Shown here in pieces: positions 1-8,622 of a stretch of DNA of 64,000 nt. A program made the position numbers and the translations under genes. Below the pieces are notes generated by a model that worked only from the letters and a program-made list of their open reading frames with translations, was not told the DNA's origin and did not search any database. The first letter of the stretch is position 1, and every line of letters starts with the position of its first letter. The stretch lies in assembly GCF_000716785.1 (NCBI RefSeq), contig NZ_JNYY01000025.1:62001-126000 (forward strand), written 5' to 3'. Origin of the DNA: Amycolatopsis vancoresmycina. Its GTDB lineage: Bacteria; Actinomycetota; Actinomycetes; Mycobacteriales; Pseudonocardiaceae.

Positions 1-1610
1 TGCAGGCCGTCGGTCCAGCCCCAGCCGGAAATCCGGTCCAGCACCTTCGGGTCCTTGGCCACGATGGTGATCGGCACGTCGTGCACCGCACCTTGCGGGG
101 TGACCACCGGCGGCTGGTGGTCACCGAGGAACACGAGTACGAGATCGTCACCGCCGTAGTGCTGCACGAACGAAATCAGCGTTTTCAGGGAGTAGTCCGT
201 GGCGTCCCGGTAGGCGTCCCGGATTTTCGCGGGGTCCTTCCAGACCGATTCGGGCGCCTCCCCCGCCGCGGGCATCGGCCCGAACACCGAGCCGTCCCCG
301 ACCTGGTTCCAGTCGACCAGCCAGGGCCGCGGTGACCACGGCGCGTGGCTGGAGACGAGGTCGACCTCGGCCATCACCGGCCGCTGCGGCGACGCCTTCG
401 CCAGTTCGGTGCGCTGCAGCACCGAAAGGGTGAACTGGTCGGGCATGGTGGCGTAGGCGAACCCCGGGCCCTGGTAGCCGACGTGGTGGGCGTCGTAGTA
501 GCCGTCCGGGTGGTAGAACCGCTGTCCTTCCGGCCAGTCCTTGGTGTGCGCCGGCACGTCCCAGACGGTCCGCCAGCCCGCCCGCTGGAACGCCCCGCCG
601 AGCGTCAGCCGGTCACTGCCGAGCAGGTCGTTGTAGCGCTGCTGGTTGTCGATCCACATCCCCGACTGCACGGTCGAGTGCGCCAGCCAGCTGCCGCCGC
701 CGAAGGTCGACGACGAGAGGAAAGCGCTGCGTGCGCCGATGCCCGCCGCCCGCAGTTCGGCGGTGCCCGCGTCGAGCGTGGCGCCGATCTTCGGCGCGAA
801 ACCCGGGTCGTCGAGCGCGATCCGGCCGTAGCTCTCGACGAAGGTGAGCACGACGTTCTTGCCGCGCAACCCGGTCAGCAGCTGCGGGCCCGGGGTGGCC
901 CGGAACGCGTCTTCCGCGGCCACCTCGCCGAACGGCCGCTGATCCCGCAGGTCGGCACCGACCTGACGGAGGTCGCCGTAGGCCAGCGCCGCGGCGCTCT
1001 GCGCGGCGACGGGCTGGCCCGGCGCGACCTCCACGCCGAACACCGAGCAGACGATCCAGATCACCCCGAGCACGGCCAGGACCCGGGTCGCCCCGGTCCG
1101 CCGCCCGGCGGCGACCCGGCTCAGCCGCAGCATCGCGAGCACCATGAGCACGACGACGGCCACCGCGAGCAGCCCGGCGCCGACGAGCACGGCGACGGCC
1201 GCCGCGTCCCCGATCTGCCCGGCGAGGAACTCGACGCCGGCGTGGAAGAAGCTCCAGTCGTAGATCGGGTCGAACGGCTTCTCGAGGGTGGCGTAGAAGC
1301 CGGTGTCGAGGGCCTTCAGCACGACGAGCAGCCCGAGCACCAGCCCGACGGCCACGGCGAGCACCCGCCGCGGCCGCGGCGGCAGCACCAGCACGAACGC
1401 GGCGACGAGCAGCCCCTCGACGGGCACCCGCACCAGGGCCTCGGCCGAGAAGGCGGTCAGGTCGTCCGGTGCGAGCAGCGCGAACAGCACCAGCAGGGCG
1501 GCGAGCCCGGTGAGGATCCGGCCGGCGACGACGTGCCGCCGCGCGAGCCGGGGCAGGCCGAAGTCGGGCAGGGGCGCGGCCGGGGTGATCGAGCCGGTTC
1601 GTCGGAGCAT
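1..1610 (-). CDS. Membrane-anchored sulfatase/phosphotransferase family protein, C-terminus beyond window edge
   Basis: The frame is open from ATG 1610 to base 1 (about 537 codons) with no stop, so the gene runs off the window. The first 190 or so residues contain about five hydrophobic segments. An extracytoplasmic alkaline-phosphatase/sulfatase-fold domain follows. Motifs seen are TFVESYGR near residue 255, FGGGSWLAHST shortly after, and LGDHQPP near residue 493, which carries metal-ligand Asp-His. This layout is that of LtaS-like or cell-envelope phosphoglycerol/phosphoethanolamine transferases. The substrate cannot be read from sequence. It is divergent from the small gene at 1924. Confidence 0.8.
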   Translation of the reverse strand, partial: MLRRTGSITPAAPLPDFGLPRLARRHVVAGRILTGLAALLVLFALLAPDDLTAFSAEALVRVPVEGLLVAAFVLVLPPRPRRVLAVAVGLVLGLLVVLKALDTGFYATLEKPFDPIYDWSFFHAGVEFLAGQIGDAAAVAVLVGAGLLAVAVVVLMVLAMLRLSRVAAGRRTGATRVLAVLGVIWIVCSVFGVEVAPGQPVAAQSAAALAYGDLRQVGADLRDQRPFGEVAAEDAFRATPGPQLLTGLRGKNVVLTFVESYGRIALDDPGFAPKIGATLDAGTAELRAAGIGARSAFLSSSTFGGGSWLAHSTVQSGMWIDNQQRYNDLLGSDRLTLGGAFQRAGWRTVWDVPAHTKDWPEGQRFYHPDGYYDAHHVGYQGPGFAYATMPDQFTLSVLQRTELAKASPQRPVMAEVDLVSSHAPWSPRPWLVDWNQVGDGSVFGPMPAAGEAPESVWKDPAKIRDAYRDATDYSLKTLISFVQHYGGDDLVLVFLGDHQPPVVTPQGAVHDVPITIVAKDPKVLDRISGWGWTDGL

Positions 1611-1923
1611 GCGGGCCTCACGTCGTGGTTCGCGGCGGCGACCGCGCGGCCCGTGCGGCGGGGCCGGCGATCCTCACCCGGTATACGGGCCGGGACGGCC
1701 GCCGGTTCACGCGGGCGGGGTTTCGCGGGGACGATCCGCCACCGGGCTTCCCGCCGAAAAGCACCGCCGTTACCCGCACACCCCCGGCGCAAACCCCCGC
1801 CCCGCGCCTTTCACCCGCGAAAACGCCCAGAACCCCCGGGACAGGTGAGGGAGCGTTGCGGGTCCCGGCCGCCGGTGTTCTCCTCGGGGGGTCCGAAGAT
1901 CGATTCCGAACGGAGGCGAACCG
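1611..1923. other. Divergent intergenic region without a gene
   Basis: This 313-bp gap separates the leftward sulfatase-like gene from the rightward small protein gene. It is GC-rich and C-runs are common in its middle. GGAGG at 1914-1918 is the ribosome-binding site of the gene at 1924. I see no convincing hairpin, RNA motif or coding stretch; promoters for both flanking genes must lie here. Confidence 0.6.
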
Positions 1924-2118
1924 ATGAATCTGTTCGACAAGGCGAAGGAAGCCCTCGGGAAGCACCCCGACCAGGCCGACCAGGGCGTCGACAAGGCGGC
2001 CGACGCCGCCAAGCAGCGCTTCGGCGACCACGCCGACAAGATCGACCAGGGCTCGGAGAAGGCGAAGGAGTTCCTGCACAAGCAGGGCGGCGGGCAGCAG
2101 GACGCACCGCCGCAGTGA
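1924..2118 (+). CDS. MT0933-like small charged protein (annotated antitoxin family)
   Basis: A 64-residue, highly charged, helical protein rich in Lys, Asp and Gln. It has repeated DKAKEALGK / DKAADAAKQ / EKAKEFLHK segments typical of the MT0933 (Rv0909) family, which Pfam calls an antitoxin family. GGAGG lies six bases before the ATG. In M. tuberculosis the family member precedes an SRPBCC-type toxin; no such gene is adjacent here, so a toxin-antitoxin role is not supported by context. It may simply be a small stress or DNA/RNA-binding protein. Family assignment rests on composition and the repeating heptad-like pattern. Confidence 0.65.
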   Translation: MNLFDKAKEALGKHPDQADQGVDKAADAAKQRFGDHADKIDQGSEKAKEFLHKQGGGQQDAPPQ

Positions 2119-2193
2119 CCCGCCGCCGGTGATCGCCCAGCCGTCCGGGGGAACCACGCTTCACCCCTCCCGCGGCTGGGTACCACCGGCTCC

Positions 2194-3357
2194 GTGGTCG
2201 CCACCTACCTCGTCCCCGTCCGGACCGCCCTGCTGCTCTTCCCGTTCGTCGCGCTGGCCGTGATGCTGCCGGCCGCCTTCGTCAGCTACCGCCGCCGCGG
2301 GCGGGCCGGCGGCTGGCCGACGTTCGTCTTCTACGCGTTCCTCTTCTACCTGCTGGCGATCGCGATGCAGACGGTCCTGCCGCTGCCGGCCGACTCCTCG
2401 TACTGCACCGGGCACACCTACGCGAGCTCGCCGCAACTGCGGCCGTTCTACTTCGTCGACGTGGTGTCCCAGCGGGCCCGCGGGCACTGGAGCCCCGGCG
2501 CGCTGCTGCACAACCCGGCGGTCTGGACCACCGCGCTCAACGTCGTGATGCTGGCCCCGCTCGGCTTCTACGTGCGGTACGCGCAGCGGATGCGGCTGCT
2601 GCCCGCGACCTTGGTCGGCTTCGGCGTGTCCCTGTTCTTCGAGCTGACGCAGCTGACCGGGCTGTGGTTCGTCTACCCGTGCCCGTACCGGCTGTTCAGC
2701 GTCGACGACCTGATCCTCAACACCGCCGGCGTCGTCGCGGGCTGGCTGCTGGCCGGGCCCCTCGGCCGGCTGCTGCCGTCGCCGGAACCGGAGCACGACC
2801 GGCGCCGGTACGCCGCGAAGGTCACCTTCACCCGGCGGCTGTTCGCGCTGGCCACCGACCTGCTCGGGTTCGCCGCGCTGCTCGGGTTCCTGTTCGGCCT
2901 GCTGACGCTGTTCGGGGAGGACCTGCGCCACCGCGACACGCCGGTGGTCATCCTCGCCGTCGTCTGGTTCGTGGTGCTGCCCGCCGTGACCGGGTCGACG
3001 CCCGGCAAGCGGGCCATGCTGCTGCGGGTGACGCGCCGGGGCGGCCGCCGGGCCGGGCCGATCGCGCTGCTGGTCCGCAACGGCGTCCTGCTCTCGCCGC
3101 TGTGGCTCACCTGGCTGCTGCTGGACCTGGACCACTGGGACCTCGGGAACCACCCCGAGCGGCTGCTGCTGCCGGTCGCGCTGGCCGCGTCGGTGTTCGT
3201 GGTCGGGGTCTGGACGCCGCTGGCCGTGCTGCTCGACGACGAGCACCGGGCGCCCTACGAACGGCTGACCCGCACCGTCAACACCGCCGTCGTGCCCCCG
3301 GCCGCCGCGGTGCCCGTCCCGGCCGCTGAACCCGCCCGCCCGGAGAAAGTCCTTTAA
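2194..3357 (+). CDS. VanZ-like plus RDD domain membrane protein
   Basis: A 387-residue polytopic membrane protein starting at GTG 2194. Residues about 10-190 form a VanZ-like domain: several hydrophobic helices and the family segment FELTQLTGLW, then FSVDDLILNTAG. Residues about 210-355 form an RDD domain with TPGKRAMLLRVT. VanZ proteins were first linked to low-level teicoplanin resistance, and the VanZ-RDD fusion is common in actinobacteria with unknown substrate. The STAS gene downstream begins 110 bp later with its own ribosome-binding site, so this is probably a separate unit. Confidence 0.8.
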   Translation: MVATYLVPVRTALLLFPFVALAVMLPAAFVSYRRRGRAGGWPTFVFYAFLFYLLAIAMQTVLPLPADSSYCTGHTYASSPQLRPFYFVDVVSQRARGHWSPGALLHNPAVWTTALNVVMLAPLGFYVRYAQRMRLLPATLVGFGVSLFFELTQLTGLWFVYPCPYRLFSVDDLILNTAGVVAGWLLAGPLGRLLPSPEPEHDRRRYAAKVTFTRRLFALATDLLGFAALLGFLFGLLTLFGEDLRHRDTPVVILAVVWFVVLPAVTGSTPGKRAMLLRVTRRGGRRAGPIALLVRNGVLLSPLWLTWLLLDLDHWDLGNHPERLLLPVALAASVFVVGVWTPLAVLLDDEHRAPYERLTRTVNTAVVPPAAAVPVPAAEPARPEKVL

Positions 3358-3466
3358 GGACGGTGACGGGACACCGTGCTGCCCGTGGCCGGCGGCGCTG
3401 GTAGATTGCGTCCGGAACGGGTTGAGCCGCCAGCCCGCGTCCCGATCCCCATTCTGGAGCTTGTCC

Positions 3467-3850
3467 ATGACCACCGACGCAGCGCGGTCCCGGCAGCGGT
3501 TCTCGGGCCACGGCTGGTCGCTCGACGTGCACGACGCCGGTGACCTGCGCGTTTACACCCTGCGCGGTGAGTTCGACTTCGCCGTTTCGGCCGAGCTCGC
3601 GACCCTGGTCACGCCGGACGACGGCGGCACGCGGGTCGTCGCCGACCTCACCGAAGTGGAGTACTGCGACTCCAGCTGCCTGCAGGTGCTGCTCCGGCTG
3701 GCCCGGCGGCTGCACGCGACCGGCGGCCGGTTCGCCGTCGTGACGACCTCGCCCGCCGTGTCCCGGCCCATCACCCTGCTCGGTCTCGGCGACGTCATGC
3801 CCGTGCACCCGGCGCTCGAAGCGGTCGAAGCCGCCTGGGGTGCGGCATGA
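3467..3850 (+). CDS. STAS-domain anti-sigma factor antagonist
   Basis: A 127-residue SpoIIAA/RsbV-like protein. Upstream in-frame starts exist, but ATG 3467 is preferred because GGAG at 3456-3459 sits seven bases before it. The STAS fold spans most of the protein, and Ser69/Ser70 in EYCDSSCLQ is the expected phosphorylation site. In the family, the unphosphorylated form binds the anti-sigma kinase and frees the sigma factor. It is the first gene of a five-gene operon and its stop overlaps the start of the ATPase gene (ATGA). The partner is therefore probably encoded next door. Confidence 0.88.
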   Translation: MTTDAARSRQRFSGHGWSLDVHDAGDLRVYTLRGEFDFAVSAELATLVTPDDGGTRVVADLTEVEYCDSSCLQVLLRLARRLHATGGRFAVVTTSPAVSRPITLLGLGDVMPVHPALEAVEAAWGAA

Positions 3851-4341
3851 CGACCTCGGACGCCCGTGTCAGCGGCCCCGGTTCCGGGCATGAAGAAGGG
3901 GAGGGCCTCCCCGGGGGGTCAGGCACGGCGAAGGAGGCGGACGTGAAACTCCGATCTGTCCGGCACGAACTCGGCATCTCCCCCGAGCTCGCCGAACTGG
4001 CGCGGGTCCGCCACTGGGTCCGCACGGTCCTGCGCGGCTTCCCGGCGAACTTCGTCGGCACCGCGGTCATGGTGGTCGACGAGCTGACGTCGAACGCCCT
4101 GCGCCACGGCCGCGCGCCCTACCACGTCCGGCTGCTGCCCGGCGCCGCCAAGCTGCGCATCGAGGTCGACGACAGCGGCGGCGAGCCCGCCCGCCGCCGG
4201 ACGCCGTCCGACCACGGCGGGCGCGGGCTGCTGCTGGTCGAACGCTGCGCCGCCGCCTGGGGGCAGCTGCGCCGGCCCAGCGGCAAGACGCTGTGGGCCG
4301 AGCTGGCCACCGACCCGGACCCGGCCGGGGCCCGTGGCTGA
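3847..4341 (+). CDS. HATPase_c anti-sigma regulatory factor (RsbW-like kinase)
   Basis: A 164-residue GHKL ATPase. The N-box is VDELTSNALRHG (about residues 78-89), followed by VDDSGGEP and GGRGLLLVE (G boxes). The first 35 residues are a Gly-rich, probably disordered lead-in; a later start is possible but ATG 3847 overlaps the upstream stop as ATGA. Family members act as serine kinases on STAS partners and sequester a sigma factor. No sigma gene is in the window, so the target is unknown. Its stop overlaps the next start by 8 bp, which suggests translational coupling. Confidence 0.87.
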   Translation: MTTSDARVSGPGSGHEEGEGLPGGSGTAKEADVKLRSVRHELGISPELAELARVRHWVRTVLRGFPANFVGTAVMVVDELTSNALRHGRAPYHVRLLPGAAKLRIEVDDSGGEPARRRTPSDHGGRGLLLVERCAAAWGQLRRPSGKTLWAELATDPDPAGARG

Positions 4342-5959
4342 CGCGGCGCGCACCGCGCCCGCCGCGGCCGACCGCACCGCCGGCTGGGCCGCCGCGCCCG
4401 TCGCCGCACTGGTGGCCGACGGCGCCGGGGTGCTCCGGTCCCTCAACGAGGCCGCCCGCGTGCTCTTCCCCGCCGCCGCGCCCGGCCGCCCGGTGGCGGG
4501 CACGGTCGCGGACTGGCTGGTCAGCGCCCACGAAGCCGGTTCGGCCGCGGTCGTCCGCGGCGAGGTCGGCGAGCGGTGCTTCGCGGCGCACCCGATCCCG
4601 CACGGCGACGCCGTGACGTGGTGGCTCCTCGACGAGACCGACGTCCGCTCGGCCCGCGACGAGCTGGCCCGCGAGCAGGAGCGGACCGCGTTCCTCAGCG
4701 ACGCCTCCGCGGCCCTGCTGGGCTCGCTCAACCTCGACCGCTGCATGGAGGTCGCCGCCCGGCTGGCCGCGCAGCACCTCGCCGACGCCGCCCTCGTCCT
4801 GGCTCCGACGAACGGGGGGAGCTTCCCGGCCGTCACCTGCGTGCGCGGCGGCGAGCCGGTCCGGTCGAGCATGGCGATCGACCCGGACGAGCTACCCGGC
4901 CTCGGCGAAGCGCTGCAGGGCTTCCCGCCGGTGCCCTCGCGCTGGCTCGACCCGGACGCCGCGCCCCGCTGGGTGCTGCCGCCGGGCTTCGGGCCGGTCG
5001 GCTCGATCGTCGTGACGCCCCTGCCCGGGCACGGCGTCCCCGCCGGCGCGCTGGTGCTGCTGCGCTGCGGCGACCGGGCGTCGTTCACCGACTCCGAAGA
5101 GCTCTTCGCCCGGCTGTTCGCGGCGCGGGCGGGCGCGGCGATGTCGGCGGCGCGGGTGTTCGCGCTGCAGGCGTCGATCACCGACACGCTCATGCGCGAG
5201 CTGCTCCCGCCCACCCTCGAGCAGCTCGGCGGCGTCGAGTTCGCCGGCCGGTACCGCCCGGCCCGCGACGGCGAGCGGATCGGCGGCGACTTCTACGACG
5301 TCCACTCGGCGATCACCGCCGACGGCGACGAGTCGCTCGCCGTGCTCGGCGACGTCTGCGGCAAGGGCCTCGACGCGGCCGTGCTGACCGGGAAGATCCG
5401 CACCACGCTGCGGGCGCTGCTGCCGATGGCCGGCGACCACCACCGGCTGCTCGACCTACTGAACCGCACGCTCGGCGACAACGGCGACGCCCGGTACGTC
5501 ACCCTGGTGCTGGCCTCCGCGCGGCGCGAAGGCGCGGACGTCCACCTCCGGGTGACCTGCGCCGGGCACCCGCCGCCGCTGATCGTGCGAGCCGACGGCC
5601 GGGTCGAGGAGGCCGAGAGCCAGGGCAGCCTGATCGGCGTGCTGCCCGAGATCGAGTCGGTGAGCGCGGACGTCACCCTGCACCCCGGTGAGACGTGCCT
5701 GCTCTACACCGACGGGATCATCGAGGCGAAGGGCGGCCCGCTCGGGGACGCCATGTTCGGCGAGGACCGGCTCAAGCAGGCCGTCGCCGAGTGCGCGAAC
5801 ATGCCGGCCGACGCCGTCGTCGAGCGCGTGCAGATGCTCGCCTCGCAGTGGATCGGGCGCGGCACCCACGACGACATGGCCGTGCTGGCGATCACCGCGC
5901 CGCGCGGGCAGCACCTGGCCGCGGTGGGCGGCCACGGGCGCGGGAGGTACACCGCATGA
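4334..5959 (+). CDS. PAS/GAF-SpoIIE PP2C-type phosphatase
   Basis: A 541-residue protein starting at GTG 4334. Order: a PAS-like segment (about 20-110, VAALVADGAGVLRSLNEAAR), a GAF-like sensor (about 125-275), then a SpoIIE/PP2C phosphatase (about 300-525) with GGDFYDV, LGDVCGKG and THDDMAVL, whose Asp residues hold the metals. Family role: dephosphorylates a phospho-STAS protein and thereby reactivates the antagonist. It sits between the kinase and the B12-binding gene, with overlaps on both sides. It is the expected input arm of the switch. Signal for the GAF domain is unknown. Confidence 0.88.
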   Translation: MADAARTAPAAADRTAGWAAAPVAALVADGAGVLRSLNEAARVLFPAAAPGRPVAGTVADWLVSAHEAGSAAVVRGEVGERCFAAHPIPHGDAVTWWLLDETDVRSARDELAREQERTAFLSDASAALLGSLNLDRCMEVAARLAAQHLADAALVLAPTNGGSFPAVTCVRGGEPVRSSMAIDPDELPGLGEALQGFPPVPSRWLDPDAAPRWVLPPGFGPVGSIVVTPLPGHGVPAGALVLLRCGDRASFTDSEELFARLFAARAGAAMSAARVFALQASITDTLMRELLPPTLEQLGGVEFAGRYRPARDGERIGGDFYDVHSAITADGDESLAVLGDVCGKGLDAAVLTGKIRTTLRALLPMAGDHHRLLDLLNRTLGDNGDARYVTLVLASARREGADVHLRVTCAGHPPPLIVRADGRVEEAESQGSLIGVLPEIESVSADVTLHPGETCLLYTDGIIEAKGGPLGDAMFGEDRLKQAVAECANMPADAVVERVQMLASQWIGRGTHDDMAVLAITAPRGQHLAAVGGHGRGRYTA

Positions 5960-7026
5960 GCACCGCGACCCGCAGCACCGGGGTGGCCGGGCACGCGGAA
6001 CGGCTCTGGGACGCGGTCACGACCGGCGACGAGTACACCGCGGGCGACGTCGTGGTCCAGGCCCTCGGCGACGGGACCGACCCGGAGAGCGTGCTGCTCG
6101 ACGTGATCGGCGCGGTGCAGCGGAGGGTCGGCCTGGAGTGGGCCGCGAACCGGCTCACCGTCGCGCAGGAGCACGCGGCGACCGCGATCAACGACCGCGT
6201 CATCGCCACCTTCGGCTACGTGCTGCGCCGTCCCGAGCCGCACCTGGGCCGGATCACCGTCGCGTGCGTCGACGGCGAATGGCACGCGATGCCGGCCCGG
6301 CTGCTCGCCGAGGTGCTGCGCCTGCGCGGGTTCCGGGTCGACTACCTCGGCGCGCAGGTGCCGGCCCCGCACCTGGTGGCCCACCTGCACCGGACCGGCC
6401 CGGACGCGGTGGCGCTGTCCGGCTCGATCGCGACCCGGCTGCCGACGGCGCACGCGACGATCACGGCGTGCCAGGCGGCGGCGACCCCGGTCATCGCGGG
6501 CGGCGCCGCCTTCGGGCCCGACGGCCGCTACGCCCGGCTGCTGGGCGCCGAGGCGTGGGCCCCGGACGCGCGGGCGGCCGCCGACCGGCTGGCCCGGCCG
6601 CTCCCCCGCCCGCACACGGCCCACCAGCCGCTCGACGACCTGCCGCACCTGGCCGACCAGGAGTACACGCTGGTCACGCGCAGCTCGGGCCGGCTGGTGA
6701 AGGCGGTGCTGGCCGGCCTGGAGGAGCGGATCCCGGCGATGCGGTCCTACACCGACCTGCAGCGCCAGTACACCGCCGAGGACCTCGCGCACATCGTCGA
6801 GTTCCTGGCCACCGCCCTCTACGTCGGCGACCCCGAGCTGTTCACCGGGTTCCTGACCTGGACGGCCGGGATCCTCACCGCACGCGGTGTCCCGGCCACC
6901 TCCCTCGTGCCCGCCCTCGACCTGCTCGAGACGGAGCTGCGCGACTTCCCGCGCGCCACCGCCCTGCTCCGCACGGCGAAGACGGACTTGGCGGGACAGG
7001 CCGCCGGATCGGAGCTGCCGGCATGA
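5956..7026 (+). CDS. Cobalamin-binding sensor protein with CarH-type Wx9EH motif
   Basis: A 356-residue protein starting in an ATGA overlap with the phosphatase. An N-terminal helical cap (about 10-95) precedes a Rossmann B12-binding domain (about 98-205) with DGEWH (His110 as likely lower ligand), LRGFRVDYLG and VALSGSIA. The cap has Trp62, nine residues, then Glu72-His73. That is the Wx9EH signature of AdoCbl photoreceptors such as CarH. The residue after the Trp is Ala, where CarH has the His that captures cobalt after illumination. No MerR DNA-binding domain is present. The C-terminal 150 residues are helical and unassigned. Context implies it feeds a light, redox or cobalamin signal into the partner switch. 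Confidence 0.82.
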   Translation: MSTATRSTGVAGHAERLWDAVTTGDEYTAGDVVVQALGDGTDPESVLLDVIGAVQRRVGLEWAANRLTVAQEHAATAINDRVIATFGYVLRRPEPHLGRITVACVDGEWHAMPARLLAEVLRLRGFRVDYLGAQVPAPHLVAHLHRTGPDAVALSGSIATRLPTAHATITACQAAATPVIAGGAAFGPDGRYARLLGAEAWAPDARAAADRLARPLPRPHTAHQPLDDLPHLADQEYTLVTRSSGRLVKAVLAGLEERIPAMRSYTDLQRQYTAEDLAHIVEFLATALYVGDPELFTGFLTWTAGILTARGVPATSLVPALDLLETELRDFPRATALLRTAKTDLAGQAAGSELPA

Positions 7027-7376
7027 CCCCCGCCCTGACGTGCACGTGGCACACGACGGACGACACGACCGCCCGCGTGGAGATCACGGGCGACCTCGAG
7101 TTCGCCACGGCCGGCCTGCTGCCGCGGCTGGTGACCGACCGGCTGGCCGCCCACGCGACCGTCCGCGAGGTCCACCTGGACTGCGCCGCGATCGGCTTCT
7201 GCGACTCGTCAGGGCTGTCGGAGCTGCTGCAGGTGTACCGCGTGGTCACGGCGGCGGGCGCCCGCCTGCACCTGGACAACCGCAGCCCGGCCCTCGACCG
7301 CCTGCTCATCCTGACCGGCACGGCGCGGTACCTGACCGGCGAGCCCGCGGACGCCCGCGCCCGCCGCGACTCCTAA
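7023..7376 (+). CDS. STAS-domain anti-sigma factor antagonist (second of operon)
   Basis: A 117-residue STAS protein with ATG in an ATGA overlap with the B12-binding gene. The phosphorylation loop is FCDSSGL (Ser62/Ser63), matching canonical RsbV/SpoIIAA. It closes the operon that runs from 3467. Having two STAS proteins in one operon suggests that one is the antagonist and the other a scaffold or a substrate tied to the B12 protein; this is inference. Its stop overlaps the stop of the leftward MBL-fold gene by 4 bp, so transcription converges here with no space for a terminator. Confidence 0.87.
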   Translation: MTPALTCTWHTTDDTTARVEITGDLEFATAGLLPRLVTDRLAAHATVREVHLDCAAIGFCDSSGLSELLQVYRVVTAAGARLHLDNRSPALDRLLILTGTARYLTGEPADARARRDS

Positions 7377-8167
7377 CGCTGCAGCTCCGCCAGCTCCCAC
7401 GGGTCGTGGGCGCTGAAGACCGTCACCTCGTCCCCGTGCCGCCGGACGAGCTCGCGCAGCCGCGCCTGCGTGCCCAGGCGCAGGTCGTGGTGGATTTCCG
7501 AGCGGGTCTGGACGACGTCGAGGACCGGGTGCGGTTGCGGGTCCGGCGCGAGTTCGCGGTGGTAGTAGTAGGCGTCGCCGCAGTGCAGCAGCCAGCGGGT
7601 GCCGTCGTGGACCGCGATCCCGGCGTGGCCCGCCGTGTGGCCGCCGAGGGGCACGAGCCGGATGTCCGCGGCCAGGCCGGCCAGCGGCGCCGAGGCGAAC
7701 CCGAACCAGTCGTCGCCGGCCGGGGCGGGGTAGGTCTCCCACTTCGGGCCGTGCGCCCAGTGCGCGGGCCGATAGCGGAAGCTCGGGGCCTCGGCAAGGG
7801 CCGCGTCGAGCTCCGCGGCGAGGACGTGGACGGCGGCGTCCGGGAAGTCGGGCAGCCCACCGCAGTGGTCAACGTCGAGGTGGGTGACGACGACGTGCCG
7901 CACGTCGGCCGGGTCGAAGCCGAGCCGGGCGACCTGCCGGACGGCGGTCTCGGCTTCGGCGAGCCGCGGCTGCGCCATGGCAACCCAGTCGCCGCCCAGG
8001 GTGGCCGCCGGGTCACGGACGTCGTCGAGGCCGAGCCCGGTCTCGACGAGCACGAGCCCGTCGCGCTCGGTCTCGGCGAGCAGGCAGTGGTTGACGGCGG
8101 GTGCGATGGGCAGGCCGGGGGCATCGATCGTCCGCACGGACCCGCAGTTGAGGTGGTGGATTCGCAT
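7373..8167 (-). CDS. MBL-fold metallo-hydrolase
   Basis: A 264-residue metallo-beta-lactamase fold hydrolase. The zinc motif HxDxDH is seen as THLDVDHCGG (His96, Asp98, Asp100, His101). GGHTAGH and LHCGDAYYYHREL supply later ligands. The N-acyl-homoserine lactonase/glyoxalase II-like group fits, but the substrate is not determinable. It is divergent from the MerR gene at 8215. Its promoter region carries a MerR-type dyad in a 19-bp spacer, and the predicted transcription start coincides with the ATG, so the mRNA is probably leaderless. The MerR protein is the likely controller. Confidence 0.86.
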   Translation of the reverse strand: MRIHHLNCGSVRTIDAPGLPIAPAVNHCLLAETERDGLVLVETGLGLDDVRDPAATLGGDWVAMAQPRLAEAETAVRQVARLGFDPADVRHVVVTHLDVDHCGGLPDFPDAAVHVLAAELDAALAEAPSFRYRPAHWAHGPKWETYPAPAGDDWFGFASAPLAGLAADIRLVPLGGHTAGHAGIAVHDGTRWLLHCGDAYYYHRELAPDPQPHPVLDVVQTRSEIHHDLRLGTQARLRELVRRHGDEVTVFSAHDPWELAELQR

Positions 8168-8173
8168 GCGGCC

Positions 8174-8204
8174 ATCGTCGGACTTGAACTACGCTTCAAG
8201 TCAA
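8174..8204 (-). promoter_or_regulatory. MerR-type promoter/operator for the MBL hydrolase
   Basis: On the minus strand, -35 TTGACT (8204-8199) is followed by a 19-bp spacer and GACGAT (8179-8174). The spacer region holds the perfect dyad ACTTGAA-N6-TTCAAGT (8182-8201). A 19-bp spacer with a central dyad is the hallmark of promoters twisted by MerR activators. The ATG of the hydrolase follows by 6 bases, consistent with a leaderless transcript. Confidence 0.75.
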
Positions 8205-8214
8205 GGAGGCGATC

Positions 8215-8616
8215 ATGACCCTGCTCGACATCGCCGAAGTCGCGGAGAAGTCCGGCCTGGCGCCGTCGGCCCTGCGGTTCTACGAGAAGCGCGGTTTGCT
8301 GGAGCCGGCGGGCCGGAACGGCCTCCGCCGCCTGTACCACCCGGACGTCCTGCGCCGCCTCGACCTGGTGGCGTGCGCGCGAGGAGCGGGGTTCACGATC
8401 GCGGAGATAGCCCGGTTCCTGGTGGCGACACCGAGCGACGCGGCTTTGCGCGAGCGGATGGCGGAGAAGGCGGCCGAACTGGAGGAGACGATCGACCGGT
8501 TGAACCGGATGCGCGAGAGCCTGCGCCACGCGGCGACGTGCGATCACGTGCCGCTGGTCGAATGCCCGGACTTCAAGCAGGCCATCACGGCCACCGAAGC
8601 CGGCCACGGGCGGTAA
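8215..8616 (+). CDS. MerR-family transcriptional regulator
   Basis: A 133-residue regulator. The N-terminal winged HTH (residues 3-70: LLDIAEVAEKSGLAPSALRF then YEKRGLLEP) is canonical MerR. A dimerising coiled coil follows (about 80-110). The C-terminus has CDHVPLVECPDF: two Cys residues, too few and too far apart for the SoxR iron-sulfur cluster but possibly thiol- or metal-responsive. AAGGAGG lies just upstream of ATG 8215. It is divergent from the MBL hydrolase and shares the dyad at 8182-8201, its probable binding site. Confidence 0.88.
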   Translation: MTLLDIAEVAEKSGLAPSALRFYEKRGLLEPAGRNGLRRLYHPDVLRRLDLVACARGAGFTIAEIARFLVATPSDAALRERMAEKAAELEETIDRLNRMRESLRHAATCDHVPLVECPDFKQAITATEAGHGR

Positions 8617-8622
8617 CCACAC

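Noticed and set aside
1924..2118. Toxin-antitoxin pair at the MT0933-like gene
   Set aside because: No SRPBCC-type or other toxin gene is adjacent; only the family name suggests it.
345..2132. Long plus-strand frame opposite the sulfatase-like gene
   Set aside because: It is rich in Arg/Gly/Pro, as antisense reading of GC-rich codons gives, and the opposite strand has a clear domain with motifs.
2136..2180. Terminator between the MT0933-like and VanZ genes
   Set aside because: The 8-bp stem CCCAGCCG/CGGCTGGG has a 29-base loop and no U-run; too weak to claim.
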